Shown here: positions 36,007-46,959 of the stretch, piece after piece
Layout: each line of letters begins with the position of its first letter
Numbering within the stretch: the stretch's first letter is position 1
From: Quillaja saponaria
Lineage: Eukaryota; Streptophyta; Magnoliopsida; Fabales; Quillajaceae
DNA: 64,000 nt
Direction of reading: 5' to 3'
Assembly (NCBI GenBank): GCA_029379385.1
Contig: CM055614.1
Coordinates: 14,141,528-14,205,527 of the forward strand
Made by a program: the position numbers and the translations under genes
The notes under the pieces: generated by a model
Databases searched by the model: none
The model's input: the letters and a program-made list of their open reading frames with translations, nothing else
Told to the model about the DNA's origin: nothing

Positions 36007-37734
36007 TCAAAATAAATGAGACCTCATAGGTATGCCTTTCCTCTTGTGGAATAACTTCCTTGGCTTCAAGGCTGTAGAACATCTCCAAGCTTTAATCTCC
36101 TCAAATGAATCAGCAATAGTGATAGATGATGATGACCCCATTTCATTGCTGTTTGATTCAGAGTCAGAATTATTATCCTTCATAGACAGGCCAGGAAGGA
36201 TAGTAATCAATTTATGGTCTTTAGGTTGCCCTGGAACCTCGCTGACCTGAAACTGTAAATGATATAAATCATGAATATTCTGAGAATTCAAGCACAATTA
36301 CATCAAAATCAGATAATGGTTGTTACATTGAGCTAGAATTCAAGATAATGGTTGTTACCTTGCATGAAATAGAACAGAAGCGATTAGGGAAGTCTCGAAA
36401 ATATTTTCCACAACCTTCACAAAAACCACCAGACTTTATTTTTGTTAATAGTTTGGTATCTTCCAATTGAGGCAACGGACTAATATCTCCCGATTTTCTT
36501 TTCATTGTTTGTTTGATATCTTTGGATGTAGTCCGAGAATTTAGATGTACACATTGTTCACCATTGCATTTATATGTCTGCAAATCAGTAACCATCATTT
36601 CAATTAGAAACCAAGATTTCATGGAGCCCGGATGAGAAAAGCATATGATAATGGTATCGATCATATTGGCCAGTAATGAGTGGAAAACTGAGTTTAACAG
36701 CGAACAAGAGTACAATAAAGAATACTTAAATGTAGACGAACATATTAGAAAATCAATTATACTTAATACAGAACTCATCAACAAAAGATGAAAGAAAAAG
36801 GTCTAATATATCTGAAGTAACCTTATAATACTGAATCGTAGATAATGTGAATCCAAGTAAGGAGTATCATTAATAAAGATTTAACAACAATAGCAATAAA
36901 CAGGTATTTTGAAGATACTCTATATGAGTTGAGAATGATTAATATTTGAGTAGATGACATAAATACAACACCAATCAATTTAACATTAGTTTTTGATAAA
37001 GGAGAAAAAGATAAACCTGAACTTTTGAGCAGTCGATATACTTCTGCATGTCCTGAAGGCGGATGACATTATTAAAAACATATTTGAAGATTTGAAGCCA
37101 TTGATGCCGGGGATGAGCTTCCACACAGGTCCTACACAAGCTAATTCCACAATCAATGCAGAACACATTTTTCACATTATTCCGAACGCCTTCATGATCA
37201 GCACAATAACCAAAGAATTTGCTACCCAGTAGAGAACTAAGCCAATCCATCTTATTTTCTTTTACTATAAAATTGCATCCTACCTGCAAAACCAACCCAT
37301 TGGCTAAAATTAAAATAAATCTACTCCACTATTCTTAATCCAAAAGTTCACTAATCAAGTTCCAGAATTTAATTAGTAATTAAGAACTTTTCTGACCCAA
37401 TTAGGCAAAACCTCAATCATATTGAATAAACCCCTTTTGACAAATCAAAAACCACAGTCTTTGGAATTTTAACACAGATTAGCAAATTCAGTTTTCTGAA
37501 TCAAATTGTACTTTCACTGGCACCAAATTAACACAGAACAGCTAACAAATAGGAGTAGCAAATATTGAAGAGGCTTACCCTCCAACAATACCAAAAAGTT
37601 TAAGACTTTTAGAGCAAGTACTCATGAGCAACAATTTCTAATCAAATTTCATATAGAAAAAACAAAATTTTAAAACAACTAAAACCCACTGTAAATTAGA
37701 AGGGAAACAGAGAAAATTCTTGTATTCATACCAT
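36007..37734 (-). CDS. PLATZ-family zinc-binding protein
   Basis: Plant-specific zinc-dependent DNA-binding family, often repressors of AT-rich promoters. Minus-strand exons: ATG alone at 37732-37734, 37017-37283, 36359-36577 and 36007-36252; the total is 244 residues. The first zinc site is C28-x2-H31-x11-C43-x2-C46-x4-C51-x2-C54-x3-H58-x2-H61, continuing into HQWLQIFKYVFNNVIRLQDM. A second Cys set reads CEGCGKYF...RFCSISCK in exon 3. The C-terminal third is Ser/Asp-rich and ends in basic residues. The first coding exon contributes only the start codon; Met13 (MDWLSS) inside exon 2 is an alternative start. The last exon has two in-frame acceptors 6 nt apart, adding or omitting Phe-Gln. Confidence 0.9.
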
Positions 37735-38056
37735 TTGCTTTGATTTCAGATTAATTCCACAGAAACGACGGCGGCTGATACAATAAGAAAAGCAGAGGCT
37801 TCCTCTATGAGGGATTTGAAAAGGAGAGAAAAGAAAATTAATTTTAAAAAGTTTAGAAATTATCAAAAAGTTAAAAATGCAAATAATCTTTTTAGGCTTT
37901 AGCAAAGTGTGTTGTTATATTTTGCAGAGGTGGCCTACAATCGGCTGGACGGGGAAAACATATTAGCCGTTTGATTGGAAATTCATCCAACGGTCATTAT
38001 CTATCAATTGTATAGACCGTCCGATTATCAGTGGGACCAGGAACAAAGAAAACGAG

Positions 38057-38065
38057 AACCCTAAA
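38057..38065 (-). promoter_or_regulatory. Telo-box-like motif upstream of PLATZ gene
   Basis: AACCCTAAA lies about 320 bp upstream of the PLATZ start codon. It is a single short match and could be chance. Confidence 0.3.
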
Positions 38066-38534
38066 GTATACTAATCAAAATGCGGTGTTATCATTAGCCA
38101 GTCACCATTTATGTCACTTCCCGCCAATTTAACCGAAAATTTCGGTATCTTCGTTCTTTGACTATTTTCTTTCCACATTTATTGTCTGAAAATACGCGTA
38201 TCTAATGTGAAAATTATAGAAAAGTAAAAATTTACCATTTGTTTTTTTTTTTTTAGGCTAAGTTATATTAAAGTTTTTTAATTTCTTATAAATTACTGTC
38301 ATGGTTCCTATAATTGTACATTACACTTTGGTCCTTAAGATTTTATTTCAATTGAGTCATTGTATTCACATTTTAATTTCAATTATGTCTCATGCTTGAA
38401 TTTCATCCAAATCTTTTTTTGATTTTGTTAATTTTCTTTTTGTGGGGACTTTTGTTGTGTAATGTTAAATCATTTTTGACTTGTGTTGTTTGATTGTCTT
38501 ATTCTTATTTTTTAGATAAATTTTTATTTACAAA

Positions 38535-38693
38535 TATATGGAGAGTAGAGGAAAGTAGAGAGAAAATTATTTATTAGTTGTCCAGTGATCGGATAAATTT
38601 TATTAATTGAATTTATTTTTTAAATAATTTAAATATATGTATATTATATAGTATGAGACTGTAAAGGTCTTCTGGCTTTTATAATAGTATAGA
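38535..38693 (-). mobile_element. Helitron-like repeat fragment, copy 2
   Basis: The minus strand begins TCTATACTATTATAAAAGCC at 38693 and continues with CTATATAATATACATATATT and an AATTT/CTCTCT tail, matching copy 1 at 6692-6862. Confidence 0.45.
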
Positions 38694-40071
38694 TAAGTTA
38701 GTTTAAGTGTTAAATTACAATAAAATTCATACATATAACCACATATTGTGTAATAGATTATTCTTTAATTATTAATTAATTAAATAAAATTTATTTGTTT
38801 TTCTACAAAAAAAATTGTATTATTTATAATAATTTTTTTATGTCAACCAAAATGTGATCTTACCAATAAACTTTAAATCCAAAAAAAAAATGATTATCAA
38901 AAAATATTTTAAAAAATTTATATTTGAGTGGAATTTCAAAAGTTATATTTTAATATTATTTTTTATATATTTTTATTAGATTTAAATGAGGATATTTTTG
39001 TTTACATGAATTAACTTAAATAAATAGATCGTTATTATTAACAATAAAATTTAAGCCTAAGAGTAAATAACGTAATAATAATTATAATTTAAGGACAATT
39101 TATTCTATTTGTATGTAAAAATGCAATCAGGTTTTCATAAGTTGGTCAGTACCGACTTATGCATAGTTTCAATTAAGTTCAGCTTAGTTCAGATGCGGTT
39201 GGCTCAATCTGTTGGTTGGGGAACCCAAACACACCCAATATGGAGTTAGAATTCTACAATCGACAATAAGAAATATCAAACCATGTGTCAAACAGGCTCT
39301 AAAAATGGAATTTACCTCGCTATACCAATTTCTCATCATGAGATCACAACAATCTACAACAACATCGATCCCAACGATTAACATTCAAAGAGCAAATAAA
39401 TTTACTCTGAATCTTGTTTTTCTTTTATCTCTTATTTTCATAATTAAATTTTAGAGCAAACTAGAAGAATGCTCATTTCATTTCAAAAACAATTATATAT
39501 AATGATCATTGGTACATTTGGTATGTATTTTAGTCTCCATTACACACACACACATATATATATATATATGTTTTTTCGTTTGTCCATTTTAAAGTTTTTT
39601 AGTCGATAAGTTATTATTATTTTTTTTAAAAAAAATTTATCACATTTTAGGTTTATCTCTAAAAAACGAAACAAGGAGCCTTATTTTATTATTATTATTT
39701 TTTTATTCATGCTAGAACTAAAAAATTTATGTGAATTTTATTCTCTAATTAAAACATACATTTTTAACCATTACATCAACTCGATCTAATTCGAAACCCT
39801 ATTTTATGATGACAACAAATTCTCTTTAGATATTATTTAGAGGACAAAAATAAATTGGCCTATCATCTCTTCGGAATGAAAAAAGGGTTGTTAGACCTTC
39901 TTTTTCGGCTACAAGCTTAGCCATTAGACATTAGACATTAGACATTGAAAAGGGCCCAACTTAATGTGGTTGGTTCGGTTCAATCAAATATTTTTATTTT
40001 GGTCAGTTGTAATTTTCTTTTCACACCAAAACGATATCACTCTAAAACAAAATGTGACTTGATGTGAGTGA

Positions 40072-40133
40072 AAAGAATTGAAAAAGAAAAAGAAGAAAAA
40101 ACAAAGAATTGAAAAAGAAAAAGAAGAAAAAAC
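40072..40133 (+). repeat. 31-bp tandem duplication, purine-rich
   Basis: GAATTGAAAAAGAAAAAGAAG recurs at offset 31 (40075 and 40106). The unit is A/G-rich. Confidence 0.85.
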
Positions 40134-41061
40134 CAAAAATTATATAGGAATAAGTTTCTAAAAATAATATGATTGAAATGTAGCATTAAATTGATAAACA
40201 GAAAAAATATTTATTTAGTCAACCCCTCGGGACTAAGACTTAATTGAGTTGTAGTGATAAAATAATTATATTAATAATAAAAAAGAGCTAAATTATAATT
40301 TTCATTAATTTTTACAAAAAACAAATAGAGTTTTTCTTTTGTAAATTTTTACGTGGCACGTGACAAGTTTTTATTGTCATTATGTCATATTGATAGTCAC
40401 ATCCAAATTGTTAGTCACATCATTGCCTATTATATTCTCTTCAGTCAATTTTGACGGAAAGTAACTATAGACCATATAACAATTTGATTTTGAAATTATA
40501 AAAAAAAATATAGACAAAAATGAAATTTAATATAAACTAGAAGATCATAATTTAACGTCAAATAATATAAATACTTATACTACTTTGATCAAATTAAATT
40601 TTATGGATCAATTATACTTTAATTTTATGAACTATCACTTTTATAATAGTTCCCATGAACTATATAAGTAAGCACGTATTTCTTTATTTGAGTCATGATT
40701 AGCAAATAAATTCTAATTATCCAAATTATCTATTAAATCGAATAAATTAAGTCAAAATATACTAAATTATTGTTGTAAGTTTTTAATGTCAGCTCTATTT
40801 CACATTTTTTTTCTAATCAAATTGAACACTTTATGTTAATTCTATTTTAGTACAATATATTATATATTTAATAATATTTTACTCCGTATATATTAAATTA
40901 AATCATTATAGATAGTTCAATTGCTAGAAAAAAGAAAAGAAGAAACGTGAGAGAAATATAAAAGATATTAGAAAATTTATAACAATGATAATTTAATGAT
41001 TTTTTAGTTAATTTGTTATATTTGATAGATAATTTAAATGATTTGAGTAATTTATCAATTA

Positions 41062-41305
41062 TCTATACTATTATAAAATTAGAAAACCCCTTATAGTTTC
41101 GTACTATATACTATACAATATACAACTATTTAAATTATTTATCTGCTACTATAAAAGTGAGAAATCCTTTATGATCTATCACTATATGATATCTAATATA
41201 CACAATTATTTAAAAACTAAAAATAAGTTAATAAATTTCATCCCATCATCCAATAACTACTAAACAACAACCTCTCCACTTTTCACTCTCCTACTCAAAT
41301 AAAAG
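41062..41305 (+). mobile_element. Helitron-like repeat fragment, copy 3
   Basis: The plus strand begins TCTATACTATTATAAAATTA and contains a second, diverged copy of its own first ~90 bp (from about 41150), then AACAACAACCTCTCCACTTT. It belongs to the family at 6692, 38693 and 62042. Confidence 0.45.
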
Positions 41306-41681
41306 ATTGACATGTCTAATTTAATAATTTATAAAAACTATTACAAAATAAAAGATAATTCATAAGATAAAATAAATAGACCCAAAATTTTATTAACCCT
41401 TTTATCTTCCAAGATTCAAAATAGTTTTTATCAGATTAAAAATATATATAACATTAGCCATGTAGGGTAAACTTAAAAATCAAAACCAATTTAGGGAAGA
41501 AATTACGCAATGTTAATATCATCGGTCACCAAGCATTCAAGTTGGAATTTTGGACAATTGTTTTAGATAACACTATTTGTTATCGTGCAGTCTTGCTAGC
41601 TCAGCCGAATGGAGTGGATTTCATCCAATACCTAGATGAACCAAGAGAACTTAAATAAAGACTTACACAAGCAGTGCACAA

Positions 41682-41716
41682 GAAGGAAAGAAGGAAAGAA
41701 GGAAAGAAGGAAAGAA
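41682..41716 (+). repeat. Microsatellite, 8-bp unit GAAGGAAA
   Basis: Four perfect copies of GAAGGAAA are followed by a decayed fifth, about 140 bp downstream of the L20 stop codon. Confidence 0.9.
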
Positions 41717-41854
41717 GAAAGATAAAATAAGCTCTTAAGAAGAGAAAATTACAGGCCTTAAAAGATTGAAAATTTGAATTATTAGATTATTAAATTCTGG
41801 TCCAAGCTAGTTCTAAACCACAATCAGAAGGCTATATATGCTTTAAATCACCAT

Positions 41855-44800
41855 TCATAAAACAATTGAAAGGCCTTCTTTTCTAGGAGGAACCACACTG
41901 CTCTTGTTTCCTGGGAATGCAGTCCGAGAGATGTCAACAAGGGCCTTGAAACTATGTGGTTCATGCATGGATATCTCTGACAAAACCTTTCTGTTAAGTT
42001 GAATATTCTCCTTCATCAACCCATGCATAAAGTTCCCATAATTAACCTGCCAAACAAAGAAAGAAACAATAAAAAGGCAGTCTCCGAAAAATCCCACCTT
42101 AATCATGTATAATTGCCTTTACATATGTAGATTCACTGATTCGTGTAATGAAGCAAAATAAATATGAACATTGGAGTATGTCAAGACTTCAGGGTGTACC
42201 AAGGACAAGGAGAGTATTTAAAACTTGAACAGGGAGGAATGAAGCCATGTTGGTTTACAACAAGAAAGGAAGCACTGAAAATTTCTGTTATGTTTCTCTC
42301 CTCATTTATAGCAAGTACATCAAACTTCAAACTTTATTTACCTAAACCAGCACAATATCATTTTGATTGTGCAAAAGGTTGACAAGCAAAGCAGCTATGA
42401 ATTTAAGTGAATGATGGTAACTAACTTGAGACAACAGAGGAAAAGTGGAAAAGCGGAAAAGAACGCATACTTCTATGTTAAGACAAATGTTGGGGAAGCA
42501 AACTACACTACTAGAAAACATCAGCACCAATGTGAGCTCCAAACCTCATAATACCACTCCTGATATTCCTGAACATGTTCCAAAGTTTTCCAATGTTTCC
42601 CTCATCACCCTCACTTCAAACATTAGGTCACTTACATAGGTGACTGTTACCTTTCAAAAACTTTATGTTTACACCAAGAAACTAAAATTCGTTTTGAGAG
42701 ACCATTTTGGTAAGTTTGGAAATGACATGAAAACATTAATTTATTTGAAAACACATAGACACATATAATAAAAAACTTATTATAATAATTATAATTCAAC
42801 TCAACTCAACTAAGTCTTAAAACCTAAACTAGTTGGGATCAATTTTATGAATCATTGTCCTCCGTTCGCATCAATCCAAGGCATCATTTTCAGTAATGCA
42901 TAGAGCAGCCATATCATTCTCAATAATTGCCCCCAAATAAGTTTTGGTCTCTCTCTACCACGTCTAATACCTATCATCTGCATCAAGTCACATTTCTTAA
43001 CTATAGCATCAATTAGCCGACGTTAGATATAACCAAACCAAAGTAGGCGATCCTCCCTCATTTTCTCCTCGATAGGTGCTACCTCCACCTTCTTACAAAT
43101 CTCCTCATTTCGTATCCTATCCCTTCTTGTGTGTCTGGTCATCTATCTCAACATTCTTATTTCGGCTACCCTATCTTATGTGAATGTTGTTTCTTAATTA
43201 TAACTATCCAACATAATTAATTTAATATATAGAATTCTCATAAATAGATACCAATATAAAAACTTTAACATAAAACATATGAATTAAAAGAAAATATCAA
43301 ATTACAATCACATCCAACAGGCAATGGAGTCTTTTCATAGATAGATATTATATAAATTCAAACATAGTCTAAATAAATTAAACCATAATAGCAATAAATT
43401 AAACTAATGGAGTTCTAATTGAATAAAAATTCTAAAATACTACAAATTTTTCATCATTTTTAGATAAGTTAAAACTAAGATAGCGAAAAAAAAATAAAAA
43501 TCTGGCCTCCCCTTGCCCTAACAATTAGAAAAAAAAAGACGTAATAATTGGAAAAAAGATGCATAATACAATTTCAAACATTAAAAATACAAAATAATAT
43601 TGTTTTAGACTAAAAATACTATAATTCTCAATTTCTTACGCTTTACTTGTTTCATTTTATTAACATAAGGGTGTGTGATTTTAAGAAACCCAAGAATTTA
43701 TTTCTTCCCTGTATAATTTTGCCATAAAATATAAAATATTTATTTCTCTATCTTTTTAAATATGTAAATCTTTTTATTTGTTTTTTTGGTAACATTGAGA
43801 GCAAATCCTTATTTTGGTTTTAACAGGCTTTTAGCAAAAGAATCGAGCCAACCCAAAGTTTAGCCCTACTATTATAATATATATATATATATAAAAAAGA
43901 AGACCCAACTTAATTGAAACAGTGCATGCCTCTCTTCTTCTCCACCAAAACTTTGGGCTCAAAGATGTGCGACGCAACAGCTTGCAGAGTAGATCAGATC
44001 TGCAGAGACTAGAACAATTTTTTTTATCAGATTTTCATAAAATCTGGCCAAAATCAGCCTTCTTAAGTTGATTCAGTGTTTATGTTAAAGTGTTTCGCAT
44101 CAAAATGGTGGACACTATGCCGTTTCCGCTGAAACTTCAGGGTATCATTTCTGGGGGTATGTTTTGCTTTGGTCCATGTGGAAACCGAAGTATTTAAACG
44201 AAATTTTGTTCCTTGGTCTACACATTAAAATTCAATAATCTCAAACATTTCTAATCATCCGTAAGTTTAAATGTTGTCTTTCTACTTAATTCAAATGTAC
44301 TTTATCCTCAATCCTTTACTGGGTTCATAATGTTTATCGAACTTAGCAAATCTGTATGACTTAAATAGAATCAATAAAAACAAAGAAACAAATCTGAGCA
44401 TCACAACAACCAAGGGAGATAAAAATGTAAATTGTCTAGCTTATGCTTAAAAATACAATTTGAAATAAGCTGAACACACATTTGACCAAAAACATTGAAG
44501 GACCAAACTATTAACATATATATGATGCAAGTATCAATATGTTCCTTGAGAATTGAGATGACTGTAAATATAATCTCAAAATAAAATCACTTCTACCTTC
44601 AAACAAAAGCTGCTATCGTCCTCATAAGCCAACCATTTTGCTATAAGATGCTCAATTCCTTCTCTAGACTTTTTCCCTCCTTAAACAACTAAAACAAAAT
44701 CTTATTCTGGAAAAAGAGAAGACTCTTAACTTCCCATACATTCTTTGATGCTCATTTTAATGCACTCAACTTTGGAGAACAAAAGGCTTTTTCTTGGTTT

Positions 44801-46094
44801 CCTATAAGTTAATACATAAACCACCGAAGCCATTGTAGCTTGGGGTTCAACATTATGAAAAAAGGTAAGTTTCATTTGTTAGGTCTCTCAGATAGCATTA
44901 AAAAGAGCACCTGGTAGGTAACAACTACATGAAATAATAGCATGAAAGGCGAAATTCCCTGTATAAAGCTTTTTTCCCCCTTCTTCAGTGGTTAACAAGA
45001 TTAATAGTAAAACCTTGCAAAAATTGAGGCATAAAAAGGGCTCATCTCCTGATGTGTTCTATAAACTTTTTGCAGTTCTGAAACTTGCACCAACTCTCTC
45101 CTTCATTACTTGGTTGCTTGGAGTGGGAAAGCATGTTGGTATTTTTCTTCAGAGGAGGGTTTGTCCACATTATTTGTGTGCGGCTTGTTATTAATTTGTT
45201 TTAAGGGGTTACTAAAGCAAGAGACACAAATACTCGGGAGAAGTTCCATGTTTGCAGTAATTTTGGTGTACTTTAGCAGCTCCTGCAGAGCACTATAATC
45301 TTCTTGACTTATCTCTGGTGTTTTCCTTTAGGTTAATTCAAATGGAATTCTTTATCTTACATTCAGGAACAAGGCGAGCCCTCTTCTAATAGTTAATTTC
45401 TTTTACTCTATTCCTTTACCTTTTTTTCTCTCCTTCTGCTGGATTATTGTCCTCCTATTTGTACTCTTTTCCCTTCCTTCTTATTAAAATTAACTTCTAT
45501 ATCAAAGAAATAATAATAGTAACTAGAAAAATGCCACTGGCACAGCACGACCTTATGATTTCAAAGTACACATGTTCCCTTATCCCTTACCGTATATGGA
45601 AGGAACTATGGAGTTAAGCTGTTACATTTACAGCAATTTTGTTGCTTATAAAGTTATCACGAGTATACATGAACTGCAATGATCATGTCCAATTGTATCT
45701 AAAATTCCATTTTAGGTAGCAATTAGCAAATACATATTTAAGTTCAAGCCGAATTGAAAGTAAAATGTAAATGCAAGAGATGGTTGATCATGATTTGCTG
45801 AAAGTTTTAGAACAGTTGTTTACTGCTCACATCATTAGTAAGTAGGATCTTCAATTTTACAACAGCCTTATATGCACATAAGAGAATGAAAAACAGTAGA
45901 AAACATACTCCATGGAGGCGAGTCCCAGCATTAATACGTTGGATCCAGAGGGATCGCATGTCCCGCTTCTTGTTACGGCGGTCTCTGTAGGAATACTGCA
46001 AGGCTTTTTCAACTCTCTCCCTCGCTATCCTTATGCAATTCTTGGCCCTCCCCCTGAAACCCTTGGCCAGCTTGAAGATCTTATCCTTATTCAT
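41855..46094 (-). CDS. Ribosomal protein bL20, mitochondrial type
   Basis: Large-subunit ribosomal protein that binds 23S-type rRNA early in assembly. Minus-strand exons: 45909-46094 (62 codons) and 41855-42046 (63 codons plus stop), joined in phase 0; 125 residues. Exon 1 gives [20 protein letters not shown] and [20 protein letters not shown]; exon 2 gives [20 protein letters not shown] and [14 protein letters not shown]. These follow the bacterial L20 order (KGFRGR, RDRR.KKR.MR.LWI.RIN, Y..F..GL). It lacks the long transit extension of many organelle proteins, as known for the nuclear L20 of plant mitochondria; the plastid L20 is normally plastid-encoded. The 3862-bp intron carries a truncated LINE. 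Organelle assignment is by inference. Confidence 0.93.
42795..43194 (-). mobile_element. 5'-truncated RTE LINE copy with target duplication
   Basis: The minus strand reproduces the last ~400 bp of the LINE at 18978-22022, from AAGAAACAACATTC (matching 21645 on) to GATCCCAACTAG, and then ends in TTGAG repeats. It is flanked by TAATTATAA at 42786-42794 and 43195-43203, a perfect 9-bp target-site duplication. It lies in the same orientation as the L20 gene, inside its intron. Confidence 0.88.
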
Positions 46095-46119
46095 CTTTCT
46101 ACCACTCTTTCTCTCTTAA

Positions 46120-46958
46120 TCTGTTGCAAATCAATAGAATCAGAACTGCATCAACCAAGAATTATAATTAATAACATTTCCATCCTTCAACTTTACATTT
46201 CCCATAACTCAAGAAAATGGTTATATAATTCTATCCGATTAAACATATACAGTTCAGTTCAGAAAAACAAAAGCATCCATTCGACTAGAATAAGCATTTT
46301 GCATATACTCTGATTTTAGTCGAGCAACTCAACTCAACTAAGCCTGGAAACCTTTTCCTTCTTTCACATTTGATCCAATTCATCATTGCAATTCAATTCA
46401 TTTCAAATTATGCTTCATAGTTTCATTGACATTGACAGCATCATCATCATGTTTACAAAACAGAAACGTTTTAATTGGGATTGCGAAAAATATTATCAAA
46501 TTGCACTCTTAAAACATAAAATCCTCTGTAAAATGATTTCAAATATAGATATTTCACTAAACTTAGTATTGCATGGATGATAAAGTCACGAGAATTTCAG
46601 ATTAAGAGACAGGTTGTGGCTTAGCCGTCATTGCTGTGATATAATATGCAATGCGAAGAGCAAGGGGTACGGGGGAAGATAGAGAAAAAGAGAGACCACG
46701 GAGAGAGAGCAGACAAGGGGTGGAGGGGGAGAGAGGACGAAGGGGAAGATAAAGAATCAGACTTACCAGACGGCGGCTCCTTGAAGCAGACAAGGGAGAT
46801 GGGGTTTAGTGAAGGGTTTAATCTTTTTCTTCTCGATCGACGAAGAAAAATGGTGGAGAGTGAACACCATTTTCTCTAACAGATACCCAGATATCTTGAC
46901 GATTAGTGGGCTGGATCTTGTTGGAGTGGGTGCTTCTTCTATCTTGGCCCATTTTATA
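46120..46958 (-). promoter_or_regulatory. L20 leader exons and promoter
   Basis: A leader intron is bounded by a CTG/GTAAGTC donor at 46766/46767 and a GCAACAG acceptor at 46121, leaving a short leader before ATG 46094. Upstream on the minus strand are site II cores at 46907-46912 (TGGGCT on plus) and 46946-46951 (GGCCCA), next to a TATAAAAT at 46951-46958. Site II elements are common in nuclear genes for organelle ribosomes. Confidence 0.55.
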
Positions 46959-46959
46959 C

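Larger units (their letters stand above)
38066..41854. other. Gene-free AT-rich interval
   Basis: No coding frame is supported. It contains two Helitron-like fragments and several simple or tandem repeats listed separately, a (CATTAGA)n run near 39920-39945 and an (AC)n(AT)n run at 39542-39570. Confidence 0.55.

Noticed and set aside
36323..36784. 153-residue minus-strand frame as a separate protein
   Set aside because: Its second half is PLATZ exon 3; the first half is intron read-through.
44988..45298. Short open frames in the L20 intron
   Set aside because: They have no recognised motif, lie inside the intron and overlap each other in different frames.
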